Source: Neodiprion pinetum
Lineage: Eukaryota; Arthropoda; Insecta; Hymenoptera; Diprionidae
Assembly: GCF_021155775.2 (NCBI RefSeq)
Contig: NC_060232.1
Span: 39,660,089 to 39,724,088, forward strand
Direction: 5' to 3'
DNA: 64,000 bases
In this document: one piece after another, positions 1 to 14,300 of the stretch
Layout: every line of letters starts with the position of its first letter
How positions within the stretch are numbered: position 1 is the stretch's first letter
Translations under genes and position numbers: made by a program
Notes under the pieces: generated by a model
The model's input: only the letters and a program-made list of their open reading frames with translations
Databases searched by the model: none
What the model was told of the DNA's origin: nothing

Positions 1-2899
1 GATCTAGGATAAAATAAGCGGTACAAAAACAATCTGATACGTAAATACGAGCCTGGCTGCGGTGTTTTTGTTGCCAGAATATTTCGACTTCCGAAGTCAA
101 CGATCCTGCAATTCGACGTTGATCGACAAAAATGAAACAAGTTATCGCGCATCCAACACGTTACCTTCAATGCAAATCGCGTGTAAGCAAAAAAATGTAG
201 ATCCATTTATTCCAAGCGTAATTGACTCGATCTATGATTGAAAACTTTGTTTCGTTTCGGCGCAGAAAAAAATTTACCGACGCAAGTATGTTTCAGGTGA
301 TTGAACCGCGTATAATGCAACAAAAGTTGTTCATCTTTCCATTGCGTAGGTACTGCAATGCATGTACAATAAAGCACAAAGTGTTGAATTCAGTTTTTGT
401 TCCGTTGTTCGACTTCTTCTGTACGGATTGATCAATATTCGCTCGCAATTCTCGCGTTCTGTTTTTCGATTAACGTATTACGCACGCTCACCTCGGTCCT
501 CGACATTCAAACTGGACAATAGAAATCACTTCGATATTTGAAATCTGTATTCCCGAATGTTTCGTCTTATAATTATTTCCCTGAATTCCTTTCACCCATC
601 CATTGCAAACATTCTGTATACACACTCGTTTGATAATTAATTACAAGAATAATTTTACAAATACATGTATATATATATATACATATGTACTAGGGTACCT
701 AGATACCAATATAATTCACATTTCTCTTACAATCTCTTCGTCATTATAATTTATCTGTAAAAATTCCCAGATAAATGTCCACGTATGTGCAATACAACTC
801 ACGGTTAATTCCGCCACCGAGATGCAAAATTTCTTCGAAACGAAAGAAAGAAATGAACGTTATTTCCAATTCCTAGAATCTACTTATTTTCATCCTCATG
901 ATTATTATTATTATTATTGTTATTATTATTGTTGTTATTATTATTATTATTATTGCCGTAGCCGTGATCACGATCGTTATTAACGTAGTTCCGAATCGAT
1001 CCAAGGTTCTCCTTACTCTTAATTCCCGCATGATCTACGACATCAGATACACAATACACAACTCACCCACCTATCTACGTTAATTACATCATCGTTAGTC
1101 TGTAGGACAGGTTTGTTGTAAATTCGCGTTACGGGCTTGTACGATATGAAAATAATTCACGAAAAGCTAGTTCAAATAACGCAGAGATATATAAATTTAT
1201 AATACATGTACGGTATGCGCATATTCGTCTCGGTGAGTCGACAATTCGACGGTGTCTTCCTTTGCCTCGGAAGAGCAGAGTGGAGGAATCGGGATTAATT
1301 TATACCCAAAGATTCCCCGGAACGACGCGCATTGGCACACACGATTCTGCTTTGGTTTTTACACAAACGTGCGCGTACATGCATATTTATGCCCAATGAT
1401 AATGCGTGTACGTAATACGAGTATAAATACGATGTATAACAAGTATGCAAAAGTAAAGTCGTCTATTACGGCGAAGATGAGAAATAAGATGATAAGGTAT
1501 ATATGTATATGTGTACATACATGGGAATACGATGAGTAGACGAGAATGGAATGCCGCGTATTTGTATCAAATTTATTTTCGCCGCGATGATGTATATCCG
1601 ACAGACATCCCTCTCTCTCTATCACTCTTCCTAAAAATTTTCGTAACGCGCGCGTCATTTTTCTTCACCTTTCGGCTTCTCTTCCCTCCCTCCCTCCCCC
1701 GCCCCGCCATATTATCCGTGGCTTATATTCTCGTCTGAAAGTTAACGCGTGTATACATCTAGAATGTAACGTATGTATATAGATATGTATCGAAAAGACT
1801 AGGTACAATAAATATACGCACACGCGCATACGCATCCACGTAAGATTCGAGCATTCCATCTCGCGCGCACCGTGAAATATAATAAAACCCCGTGAATGCA
1901 TAGCCGAGGGTCGGACTGACTGTCAAGCTGATTGATTCGGGAAAATGTGTTATTAAAATGAAGTAATGACTTTTACCGGGAAGCGAGACCGGCTGCGATA
2001 TACGCGCAGGGTTTCTTGTAAAAAATCGCATGTGGATGTAACGTGTGGACGAAGCGGAGAATGCAGGGGGAGAGAAGAAGTGTTTCTACATCGGTTCCAA
2101 GCTTATCGGATCGTGAACGGAAAGAGAGAGAGAGAGAGAGAGAAATAGAAATAAACAAAAAAAGAAAAAAAAACGACAGCAAGATTAATAATAAACTATA
2201 GACGTAACCGTTAGTAGATATTGGATTTACGAAAATTCAAATCGAACACCGTGAAGTACGGTGGAGAATTTTGAATTGTGGCAATATCAAAATTTTACAC
2301 GAAGTAAAGAAATGAAAAACGGGCAAATTGATTCAATAGACTCGCGAAACGGGGAGAAAAGTTAAAATTTTTTTTCGTACAGTCGGTTTGGATACATATT
2401 TATGTATAAAATAAATCGCTGTTGCTGTGGAAAGAAAAAAAAAGAGCATAAAAAAAAAAAAAAAAAAAAAAAAAAGAAAAAAACAGTTAAAATTATAATT
2501 GGCAGCTAAATTAATTAAAATTTAATACCTTGTCCGCACCTTGTGTTTTATTTTTATTATTACTATCATTCATCTTCGTATTAAGGCATGTACGCGAATG
2601 TTTGTAATTCTGGGAAGGTTGAAATGTAAAAAAATTAAAAAAAAAAAAAAACAAAAAACCGTTTATAAAGAAGAGGCAAACACACGGAAATGCACGAGCA
2701 ACGCAGCAGCGGCTCGTCGCGGTTTGTATAACCCGAGTTGAATCATATTACGCGGATATCCAATTACCGATACGTACGTGTATTATATAGGTACAATTAG
2801 TTATTCAGCTGGGAAAATATGAAATTTTACTGCATCGCGTTCGTTTGTATACACAGGTGACTCTGTGTTTATTATTATTTATCGGCATCAAAGTTCCCG
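1..2899. other. No gene recognised
   Basis: AT-rich DNA with the ATT repeat, a short (GA)n at 2123-2143 and poly-A at 2450-2475. Open frames are short and low-complexity. Confidence 0.6.
901..954. repeat. (ATT)n microsatellite
   Basis: Trinucleotide ATT repeated with occasional GTT interruptions. Confidence 0.9.
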
Positions 2900-2908
2900 G
2901 AAATTTTA

Positions 2909-3468
2909 GAGCGCGGCAAGGTTTTGAAATTCCGAACTTGAAAAGTTTCGAAAGCGTCAAATTCCGAAGTATTTGGTGGCGGGACTTTGAGTAAAGAAAT
3001 CAAACTTTGGCGACGCGTCAAAGTTTCGAAAGGTCCGAAACCTGACGTTCGGAATTCCGAAAGGACGAAATCCCGACAAGGCGAAATTTTGAAAGCGTGA
3101 AAATGAGAAGATTTAAAAATCAGGAACATCGAAATTTCGAATGATCGGAAATTTTCAGTTCCGTGAATTTTTGGCACGGGGAAATTTCGCTCCTTTAACC
3201 TTTCTTTGTTTTGGATTTTTCATGTTTTTACTTTCGGAATTCTGGTCATTCGGATTTCTTACAACCGCTCGTTGAGTAAACCACGCAAGTATATTTTATT
3301 TATCCGAACTTTGCTCCATCGTAACTTGAATTTTCGGAATCTTGCATTTCGTAACTTTGAGCCATCGGTTTTCCGACCGTTCGAAACTCTGTTGCTTCTT
3401 CAAAGTTTGATTTCTTTGAATTAGGCGCTTTCGGAACTTTTCAAAATTCGGAACTTTAACCCCGCCCC
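2909..3468. mobile_element. Fold-back element, TTCGGAA family, copy A
   Basis: Arms of roughly 200-250 bp are inverted relative to each other; for example AAAGAAATCAAACTTTG at 2994-3010 has a complementary stretch near 3403-3419. TTCGGAA/TTCCGAA and AAAGTTTCGAA words recur throughout. The right end is CCCCGCCCC (3468), mirrored by a degraded GC-rich left end. Flanks GAAATTTTA (2900-2908) and GAAATTTTT (3469-3477) match at 8 of 9 bases, consistent with a 9-bp target duplication. No coding capacity. Confidence 0.75.
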
Positions 3469-3477
3469 GAAATTTTT

Positions 3478-5832
3478 GTAATTAAATTTACACAGCGACA
3501 CGTATCGCGTTTCCATGCAATTAGAGATTTGTAGTAACGACACTTGCGTTCCTGCATCAACAGCTGTTCACGGTTTATTCTACCGCGTTTGTATTTAATA
3601 ATAACGAATACTGGATCGAAACGTCGCGTTGTCAGCTAGTATAATTTAAGACATGTTATCATAGTATAAACGTTACTTCTTTACGAACGATATTGCGGAA
3701 TATGATTACATATTGCGAAATCAATTTGCGTCTATTCATCGAAGAAACAAATAAATAAAAGAACGAAAGAAACGGGACAAGAAGAAGATGAAAAAGAAAA
3801 AGATGAGGAATTAAACACTGACGACTTGGAATAGTTGTAAAAAAAAATAGAAACCGTGCCGCTGCATTCTCATAAATCTAAAAATCGTCTGATAATACTA
3901 AAAAATTCAAAGATCCATCCAGATGGAAAACGGACTTGAGACGAAGTGAAAACTAATGCAACTGTGAAAGAATAAATAATTCCGTTGTCTTTTTCCCTAA
4001 AAATATTGTGTGAATTTTCAATAATATTTTTTTCTTGCCTCTGGCTTATTTCAATTTAAAAAACTACGAAATTACGAACATCTGATGACTTAATTATACG
4101 ATATATTTTTTCAATCCTAAATAAAATATATATAAATAAAATAAAAAATCGCGAGAAAGAGAAAGAAAATTGATAGACCCGAGGTTCGTAAATTTGCGAC
4201 TCTAAAACAAAGGATATAAAAAATGAATACGACTCGCGATTTCCCGAGATACGATTTTTTCCGCGCACGTGATTATTGACAGGTGTACAGGTATACTATC
4301 GTGTGTGCGAAGCGTATCTTCGTGCATACGTGCAGGAAAAGCAACGCGCGGAGAATGAGCAACAATAATGGCAATGCTAATATTGCTTTTGAGATGGGTC
4401 GCGGTGCGAAACGAAATTTACATGCATAATAGCGTTCCGTGAATCCGCCTACCCGCGTTTTACGCTTGTTTTTGATAAAAGTAATTATAGGTTTGCCCAT
4501 CCACCGCGTCTTTCGCATTACGTAGAAAAATTTTACGCCGTTTCCTCAGCTCGCGATCAGCTACGACGCGGACTGTCTGCGCCTAGGTAACGATAAAAAC
4601 CGCGCATCATGCGGCCTTTGCTAAAACACCGTATTTTTAACGATATCGAAGTTTTTACTCGCGCACGATTATAGCGAGAAATGTGTAAGCGAAAGTGATA
4701 AACCGCATAAAAACTCGGAAACGACATCGAACGATCTGTAATTTTGGTAATTATAGAGGTTCGAAGGGATCTTACGACACTTCGTTGGCTTGACCAAGTC
4801 TAGAGCTAGAAAACTAATTGTCATTTTCTACCTGGAACTATATTTTTCGATTGCGTTAAAAAAAAAAAAAAATGAAAACAGTCTAGGACCGAGCGGTAAC
4901 CGGAAACTAAAAATTTCTCTCGGCGTATCCGTCAAAGATGCCAGTTTCCAAGTTGACAAAATCAATCGGACTTTGCGAATGAATCGGAAGAAATTCGCAG
5001 CTCCGCGTTTATTGTCAGAAATTGCGATACGCCTAATAAGTAACATTAACGGGATAAGCGACAAGGGGTTGAGGCTTTACGTACGATTCTTCCCGAGTAC
5101 GCGAATAAAGCGATAAAATAGGCGGCAGCAATCGCCAGGCTGACCTCCGCAGACCCGCCGATGCGATAACGAGGGTGATTAATTTTCTCAACTCGGACGT
5201 GATAAAACGCAGAAATTTTCTACATAAAACATGGGAGGATATTTAATTCGCTAATAGATATATCGATATTTTTTCTTAAATAACAACGCCGCCGGTTGTT
5301 AACGTCCAGATCCGCTTCGGAGCCTTTCATCGATGTGTGTTGCGTGTATGCATTTGTACGTTCATTCGCCTGGCACGTATTATTATTAATGTTGCACGGT
5401 GCACCGTAAAAATATTTATATTTTATCACCCCGCTTTCCGAGTATTCTGCGTTATTAATTTTCGCTATCAGCTCTTACATACACGCCGATCCGCGGTTTA
5501 ATTCTCTCGCTATTCCAGTTTTCCACGTATACAATATTCTTCTTTTCGTTACAGCTAATAATGATAAAACCGCTTATCGTTAACCTGCATGCATGCGTGT
5601 CTTACATTATGGAAATCGTATAGAATTGCGATATTGCAGCGCTGTTGTTTCTCCGATTACTTCTTCGTTCGAGGGTTTTTTTTTTTTTTTGATTTTCTTT
5701 TTTTTTTTATTCCGCGTCCATTCAACCTGACGTGCAAATTATTATCATCGTCTGTAAGAATTTCGCACTTTTCGTTTCTTCCACGACGTTTGTTATTCCC
5801 AGTGTAATTCATACTGTGAATATATGTTATAC
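3478..5832. other. No gene recognised
   Basis: AT-rich DNA. The longest open frame (4790-5116) starts next to poly-A and overlaps a dispersed repeat, so it is not considered coding. Confidence 0.6.
4884..4931 (+). repeat. Short dispersed repeat, copy 1
   Basis: GAGCGG.AACCG followed by CTAAAAATTTCTCTC is shared with 25394-25443 over about 45 bp. Probably a fragment of a dispersed element. Confidence 0.5.
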
Positions 5833-6272
5833 GGGGCGGAGTAGAAGTTACGAATTTGAAAATTTCCGGATGCGCCGAATTCCGAATTATTTGGTGACGA
5901 AACTTGACGTAAGGGAATGAAACTTTGAAGAAACGACAATGTTTCAAACGGTCGGAAAGTCGACGGCTCAAAGTTCCGATAATGCGAGATTCCGAAAATT
6001 CAAGTTACGACAGAGCAAAGTTCCGAAAAATAAAGTTTCCATAGAGTAAGATTCCGAAAATCCAAAGAGCCAGAAATTCAAAGAACTGAAAATCTTCGAT
6101 CAACCGGAATTTCGAAGTTCCAGATTTTTCAATTTTCTAATTTTTGGACTTTAGCAAATTTGACTTGTCGATATTATCTTCTTTTGGCATTTCGTCCTTT
6201 CGGAACTTTGAGCGTCGGGTTTCGAATAATTCGAAACTTTGTTGTTCCGCCGAAGTTTTCGCCAAAGTTACT
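5833..6272. mobile_element. Fold-back element, TTCGGAA family, copy B (right end lost)
   Basis: The left end GGGGCGGAGTAGAAGTT resembles the copy C terminus. The inner blocks CGGCTCAAAGTTCCGA and CGGAACTTTGAGCG are inverted partners. The right arm fades near 6272 without the GC-rich terminus, so the right end appears truncated and no target duplication can be read. Confidence 0.65.
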
Positions 6273-8304
6273 CAGGTGGTTCAAGTACATTTAATTCATG
6301 CATACATATACAGACATATACATTATACACGTATGTATAAAGTTAATGTTACAGGCTGTAATTGGTTCTGTCTAAAGTTTCACCAAACATTATGTAACTT
6401 TTACAATGCATTTTTCACAAATCACTAGAATTTCGTACCGCATGCATAGCGAAGACTTGACTGGGTCAGTTTCTAACTACTCTGCCCATAAAAAGTTTTA
6501 AATGGTCTTCTTTCTTTATCTGTCCTCTATACTAATTGATTTTTCAACCTCGAAATCGTTCTAGGTTAAGTATATAAATTAATTATCATTGAGTAGATCG
6601 TTTGACCGCATTTTCTTGATGGGTGTTTACTTCTTTCCTTCCTAATTTTTTTTTTTTTTTGTTTGTCGTTCTGTTTTCCTAAATTCAACACACTTATTAT
6701 CGCCAGCTTAAAACGCTTAGATTCTATCCTCATTTCTTACAACGGCATCAGGTATTATATACATACGTCACGGAAAGAAGACGAAACAGAGGCTTAAGAA
6801 AACACGTTGCAAAATTACGACCGTTGAACAAGTGATTTCGCTATCGAAGAATGAAGAAATTTAATTGATCGCGTGACGATTTTCCGAAGCACACATTATT
6901 TGTGGATAGAAAATTTATGAAAATTAATAAAACTAGGAGATAAAAAAAAAAAAGGAAATTAAAAATCAACTGCCTGCTAATAGATTTTTTCATTTCCTGG
7001 TAACCTGTAATATATATAAGTTATGTCACTCATATTATATAATTTTCTTAAGGAAAACGAGGACATTTTGGCATCCCACATTTAGTTATCGCTTCAATAA
7101 ACGAGGTAAGTCGTATAATTTGTATACGTATATATATATGTATAAGAATAATTAAGCTAACGAGCGATAGTTTTTTCCATTCGAAGAGAACGAAGGAAGT
7201 TCGCTGCGCGGAAAACCGCATCTGGAATGAATTGGAATTTAAACGTTTCCTGCTCTCACCGAAATTTTCGCGTCGAGACTTGTTCCACAAGTGTATAAGG
7301 TACGTTATAATTTATATCATTACGCTAAATCACGGGGCAAAAAAACGAAACAAATAAAAAAAAAAAAAAAAAATAAATAAAACCTAAGAAAATAAGGAGA
7401 AAAAGGATTTGAAAAAAATAAAAAAAATTTGCACATGGAAAGATTGTATTATCTGTTGAGTCTACAACGACGTTAGTCAACAATCAAAACCGCGATCAAT
7501 TGGCAAACTACCAACGAGTCGCGAGTTGAAAAAGTCAAGGGAGGGAAGAAAAGAGCAAAAATAAAAAAAAAAAAAAATAAAAAAACTATTAACGTGTCGC
7601 GGAAACGAATGCATAAACAATTTGAGAAAAGATTTTACGATTAGGAAGTTCGAAGCGATAAAAACTCTGGGTGTTTTTTACCATCCGATTTTTCTTCGAC
7701 GTCAAATTTCCACCGAGTTTTGCGATCTTTTTTCTTTTTCCTCATCGTGTCTTTTTTTTTTTTTCTTCTTCCAATACACAATATCCCCGGTCGGTCAAAA
7801 TACTTTTGCAATTGTTTATCCGACCGTCGGTATTATTGCAGCGACTTGATTCACACCCGCAGGGTTATTCTTGTCGGTTAGATTTCCCCATCCGATTTGT
7901 TTGCCGTTTCCTTTTTTTTTTTTTTTTTTTTTCTCTATCTTTTTACTATCTTTCTTTCAGGCCGTTAAAATCGCGCGCCTCAATTGCAACAGCAATACTT
8001 ACGATAATTACCTATAAGGTAGAACTGCGGCAATGACGAGACAGGAAAACACCTGATTCAATTCAAGGACAGAGGGCTGCGATGACGTGTAAACTCGGCA
8101 TTATTATACAGCGATATAATCACACGCACGTATATGTATGGCTAAGATATTACACGTCGTTCTACGTACGCATACGCGCGTATTCACGTTCGTTGGAAAT
8201 TCTTTTGCGGTGATAAGCGGGCGAGATGTTTGAAAATAAGGAATAAACTTGGAGCAAATAGACGGCAAAATCAATCCAACATACGCGTTAAATCTATATA
8301 TGTA

Positions 8305-8358
<54 letters not shown>

Positions 8359-9449
8359 CACACACGTATATTTGCAACTCGGAAACTTATTTCGCTGCTC
8401 TCCAAGGCTTCGGCGATTCGAAAACGATGCTAATTTCAAACTATGTATGTTACACTGCAGCCTGCAGCTGGCACACGCATATTATAGACGGATAAACAAT
8501 ATACGTAGGTAAATACGGGCACCCGTATAATATAGAGATAAGAACGTCACAGCCCGAAAATAAATGCATGCATATACCCAGAATCGTATGCACGTATAGG
8601 TGTGATTGTAAAATAGGTATATTCGCTTATAAATATCAAAGAGCGAAACGTAACAAACGTTGAGGAAAATAAATCCCATCGGATGCAGTTCGAGTCGAAT
8701 TAGCGACCTTTAAAACATGACTTCCGGTTCCACGCGACTTAGTTTTACATTATTACTCGTCGCGTAAGTATCGATATTTTTCATATTCTTTGTTTTTCCG
8801 GGAATCTCGATTTAACGTCTTGTACTTCTATTTTTTAACCTACATTTTTTTCCTGGGTGAATTACGTATGCAGGCAAATATAATTTATCGTAATTTTGGT
8901 TGAAGTTGTTTTTTCGAATTTCTTCTTTTTTTTTTCGGGAAGCTGTTGCTGGGAAATCTTTTTTACCCACCACTGGAAGGGGAATTTTTCACATGACGGT
9001 AACCAGATTTCAGGTACTTTGTGCAAAGTTGGCGCTTAACAAGGTTTCAAATTTGATAAAACAAAAACATGGCAAAACACCGATTAGTTCCCGTGATCTA
9101 AAAATAAATTTTAAAACTCTGACAATGAGGTTGTACCGTAATCACTTTGCTGTCGACAAATTTGGAGAAATTACACTATTTTAAAATCGTTTCATTGAAA
9201 AATTCATACAATTTGTTCGGTTCTCGTGAAAAACAGGTCATTTTATTCATAAACGAACCCCCTACAATCACCTAATACACATTTTTTCTTGAGCTTTATT
9301 GGCTGAGAAAAACAATAACAGATAAGTACAGTCGTTACATAATTTAACGACCATAAACTAATGACTCGGCAATAAAATACGGGAATGAACAAAAAATTAT
9401 AAAAAAAATATTTATAAATAAAATCTGGCATTCAAATTCAAATCTGCGC
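6273..9449. other. No gene recognised
   Basis: Many A/T homopolymers and the (TA)n array. The frame at 8900-9184 has an ordinary composition (KTPISSRDLKINF) but no recognisable domain and ends just upstream of a dispersed repeat; it may be a transposon scrap. Confidence 0.5.
8295..8356. repeat. (TA)n microsatellite
   Basis: About 60 bp of alternating TA with a few TG interruptions. It creates Tyr/Ile-rich chance frames on both strands. Confidence 0.95.
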
Positions 9450-9605
9450 CACCGGATTGAAAACGTGGTTATTAATTTCAATAAAAAAATTCCAAAATGT
9501 TCTTGAAACTATAAATAATAAAGCTCTCAACCTCAAATTGTTCCCAAGTGTTTTCATTTTCTGTAAAAAAATAAAAAAAAAGAAACTCCTAAAAATAGGT
9601 ATATG
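9450..9605 (-). repeat. Dispersed repeat, inverted copy of the 37.0-kb sequence
   Basis: Read on the minus strand, the words AAAATGAAAACACTTGG, GCTTTATTATTTATA, AACATTTTGGAATTTTTTT, GAAATTAATAA and AATCCGGTG.CGCAGATT match 37012-37130 in the same order. The + strand words just to the right (CTCCTAAAAATAGG at 9583) also recur at 37281. Confidence 0.65.
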
Positions 9606-9627
9606 ATTTTAGACCGTTCAAGCTGTA

Positions 9628-9651
9628 CCCCCCCCCCCCCCCCCCCCCCCC
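9628..9651. repeat. Poly-C tract, 24 bp
   Basis: An uninterrupted run of C. The complementary G run could form G-quadruplex structure. It follows a dispersed repeat module directly. Confidence 0.95.
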
Positions 9652-11276
9652 TTCCGCGACGCCCTTAAATCACGTTTTCGCATCGATGATTGCACAGTTT
9701 CGATTCGACCGTACGATTCGATGGCCAAAATCCTAAACCGCAGTTATTTGCAATCGTGGTTATAATAATAAGAATAATGATAACGATAATGGCAATAATG
9801 AAACATAATAATAATTGTAGGTTACTTACCGACCGAGCATCTAATCGTAGGCCAAAGCTTGGCGAAATGCGTCACCGCACCGGTTCGCTTAGCGGTTGCC
9901 AGACTAGTTGACGCCGCAAACTCGGCTCGCGTCGAGCGAATGGCCAATATACTCCAATACAATACGCAATGTGTGCACGTATTTTATACACGCATGCACG
10001 TGGGTCGACGATTTTATCACGCTTCGTCGCGATAAACCGCCACTCACTACCGGCGATGTGTGTATAAGATAATTAATCGCAGAAGCTAGACTCCCGACAG
10101 CCGGGAATGAAAATTATGATGATGAAATCATTTTACCAGTCAAAAGAGACGACGAGTGACGGAATATAATTCGTTCGCTCCTTTGGTCCAACTTCTTTCT
10201 TCGTTTTGTTTTTTTTTTTTCATAATTCAATTGTTATTATTATTGTTATTTTTTTTAAATCTTCGCACGTTTTTTACCGCCAATAAATACGGTTTGTTAT
10301 ATTTTTTTTTTGCCAACCTTATCTCGACCTCGCCGCAGGTAATATTGAACGCTGTTTCGTTGACTTGATTGTCGTGAAAAAAATTACATCGTTTATGGCG
10401 ATTGAAAATAACTACCGAAGAACGACGTTCGATACAAAAAAAAAAATAAGAAAATAAAAACAACATTCCTTACGCTATACTAGTAACGCACCTGAACCAT
10501 ACACATATAACGGATATTTGATTGTAATAAAATGAAAACTTGACGATTTTCGACAAGTTTTGTTGTGCCTTGGAATTCTTCGCGCAATCAATTGCTCACC
10601 CAAAAACGTTGAGCGCGACGACATATCGCTCGAATATATTTAGTTGTTCAAATTTTTATTCACCGATCAAGCGAGCCTGCAATAACTTTGACACCGCCAT
10701 AAAATGCCCTGACAATATTCTCGATACTCCGATCGCGGTTATCCGGATCAAATCGAGGCTGCCGATAGCTGTGCTTGAACAAGTTGAACAGTTCGCAGAA
10801 CTTCGGTGCTCACACGGTTAATGCAATTTTGCACAATCGTGTAACACACAGACACAGACATACCGCAGATCCAGTTCACCTTCCTTTTGTCCCCACTGGG
10901 CAGCAGTGCCACGAGCTAGTTATACCGGCAACCGGTAATGCGTGCGATGACGCAAAAACTTGACTTATTGTACGTCATGCGTAGAGAAACTCGTCCAGTG
11001 ACATACGTCATGCGTAATGTCTTTGCTGTCTATAATCGGAGGTAAGGGAACACGTGTTCCCGGCGGTACTTCCGTCTTAATTATATGCGGAACAGTCGAT
11101 GCTGTTCCCTTCGATATTGCCATAGTCCGTACATGAGGTACCTATGTTGGTGTTCCAGTACCAATTGCCAGGATTGGAAGAACATGCTGCTTTTATTTTT
11201 CTTCTACACTGGCAGTTATCGATATTTCGAAGACTCTGAGTCACCAGTGCTTTACGACTGATCGCGAGGTTTCCTC

Positions 11277-11280
<4 letters not shown>

Positions 11281-11308
<28 letters not shown>
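11281..11308. repeat. (CA)n microsatellite
   Basis: Fourteen CA units, trailing into CACGCACATG. Confidence 0.95.
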
Positions 11309-11314
<6 letters not shown>

Positions 11315-14300
11315 CACATGTATGTTGGGTTCAACAAGTGTCGCTTAAGCTTATTGCGTTTGCTCAGGCGGTTCAGCATTAAACCATGCAATCAGCTGCA
11401 TCCTGTTTACCGCAAAAGTATTAACGGTTAAGGACAAGTTAACCCTGAAGAACAGAGACGCCCTTTTACCGAGATGTTGGAGAAGATACAGCAGTTCTTG
11501 ATGTTTCGAAAGCTCTTGACTCACTACAGCGCTCAAGTGAATACGGGTTTCACAAGTGTCACCCGAGGTTAGATTTTCAAGAATTTCCGGTCGTTACGGA
11601 AATCGTCTCTTCTGTATTTTCGTTTCTCCTTTTCTCTCACACCGGCAACAGCTACCCACATGGATGGTCGGAAGACCGAAAGATCGGACATTCCGTCCCG
11701 GTATGTATCACACGTACCTCAAACGTCCTTGGCCTTGAGTGCATATCAGCACTCATTTGAGGCGTGAATTATGCGGGTGCACCGGTCTGTGACTTCACTC
11801 CGTCTTCCACCGTTGTTTTTGAATTCGTACTTGAAGTTCGAGAAGCGATATTTGCCATGTCGGAAGTCGACTGACCACCAAGCAGTTTTAGAACAAGAGG
11901 AAGGAAACGGTACGGACGATGGTGGGCTGAATGCGGTTTACAAATTCCACATTACCTTTCTGTTGTCAGTACCTAACAATAAGTCTAAGAGAGTGCGTGT
12001 TAACTTCAAGATGTAATTTTCCACGGTTACAATAGTTACAACAGTTACCATACTTCGCGGAGTCTCATGCACACGTGTTATATTCATTGTACGCAGTAGC
12101 GACGTGCGCTGCGTATGAAACGAACGTATGATCATCGGTGTCGCAGTGAATGCTCGAGTTTGCTGCTTGCAAAGTCTAATCGGACGCGTGTCACCTTCAA
12201 CGTTATCGCAGCAATGACCACCGTGACTGTAGCCGTGGGCGACTGATCTAACCGCGATCCCACCTATGAGTCAAGCTGGTCAGAATTCATATCGGGATTC
12301 CGTTTGTATTATTTGCTGGCTTTACGGTATAATTACTACCAAGCAGACCAGCTCGAGGAACTTACTCGGCGTACGATCAGGCCTGAAGATGTACTGTAAC
12401 CCAAGCGTTGTCAAATTGGAAAGAACCGCTGGCTTGTACCAATGACGTAACATCGCTATCAATGGTAAGAGTGTGTAATCAATCAAACCACTCCAAATTA
12501 TTGGCGCGATGCACGTCTAGTGCAATTCACCTACAACTTCCAAACGGACTTCACTCTCAAAGCATGCATGGTAATCTCTCCAGCGGGTCTCGCCAAGAGC
12601 TGATGAACGGGGCCTCGTGCAGCTCGAAAGAAGAAATGGGATAAGCCAAAAGGCCTGGGCGCTGGCGCCTACGTAATTACAGGAGATGGTCTGTTTCGCC
12701 TCCTTCTGCTCGACGTCTCTCTGTGTGGGTGAAACGCGGGCCTCCGTACGCCATATGCCGGTCCTGCGACTGGAGCCGTGTGCCTCTTGCACAACCGGCC
12801 CAACCGACGCGATGCTGCCGATGCAGCCTGGCCCGGGATGCAGGCCTAAAGCGTCCTCCACAAGTGGATGCGGGATCAGTGATCGAGGCTTCCTTATGAC
12901 CAGAGCTGGATCCTCGGCTTCCTCATTCACACAATCAGATCACAGTCTCTCATTCCAACCAGATGTGCCTTTCAAATTTCCTCCGAAGTTGTTTTCCCTG
13001 CTGGTGGACTTTAATCTCGTAGAGTCCCCTGGTACCTTAATTTTGCCGATGTTTCACAATATTTAAACCATCAATTTTGGTCAGGGAAACTGCGAGAGCT
13101 TCTTCTGAGATCTTTCAACAATACCTAGATATGTTTTCTAGACTTCAAGAACTCATTGTTGAAGCAGGGTACTACTTTTTTGCCGCTGGGGTGAATTTCA
13201 GTTATGCGATTCTACCGAAGTGTGAGACCAATTAGTGTAGATCAGCGATGATCCACCGCATGATCACAGCAGGTACCTATAATGAACATTATAAGCAATG
13301 TCGTTGGAGTTGGGTTCGCGATGTCCTGAAACCGGACGATTCTGTAACCGGGAAGCATCCAAGCAGACTTTTTATGAACTTGTAGTTGTGAACGCGGCCT
13401 AAGGATCGAAAACACGTTGCAAGTGCGTGGTTTACGAGGGTGGGAAGAGCGAGGAAGAGGAGGAGTAGGCATAGAGCAGAAGGAGAAGTGATCGTGGGGT
13501 CGACAGAGCCCCGGGTACAGGGGAAAGGCATCTGTCGAGGAACACGCGAAAACATCAGCTGTGCTGTTGAGCCTGCGAGTTGGGACCCTGCTGCTGCATT
13601 GCCCCAGGATTCGTTCACGTGCAGCAGCTTGATGCCTGGTAGCCCGACTGGCTGGCTACAGTCGCCTAAGAACCGATTGGAAACTGTTCAGTGTTCGCCC
13701 AAGACTGGTTTCGAAGCAATTTTCGTCCCCCCCAGAAATTCAAAACATCGTTGCGGCGTTTTCGCCATTGCCAAAACGCGAATTGACGATTGTTCATGAT
13801 CATCCATTTCCAAATTTCAATGAGATACGGTGACGTCAGTTGGATCAGAAGACTTGTTAGCAGGGACAATTTGCTTTTAGAACAGCTCGTTCGGAATGGT
13901 AGTAATTCGGAACGTCGAGGAACGAGGATACTTTGGTAGATTGGACTGGAGGTTCACTGCTTGTCACATCGTGGTGGGAAATTCATTGGGAAGAGATTTT
14001 TGTTACAGTCGATAGATAGTGTGGACCTCCCGTGTACAAGTGATTGACTCAATGCATACACTCGGATAAAAGATACCTTGTTGAAATCGATAATTCACCC
14101 AGCGCTGATGATTGCTTGGTGAAAAATAAGGAACAATCGTCTGGATATGATTGGTGTTAGGCAGAAGATATGATTTAGAAACGACCTTGTATAATTGATA
14201 TCGTATTGCACTTGGGATAACCGTGTAAAAATAAATTGTTTATACGTGCTCTGGACGGATGAGTTATTGTTATATACTTGAGCTGTCGGAAGTGAATTTC

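Noticed and set aside
8104..8512. Tyr/Ile-rich open frames on both strands
   Set aside because: Direct products of the (TA)n microsatellite.
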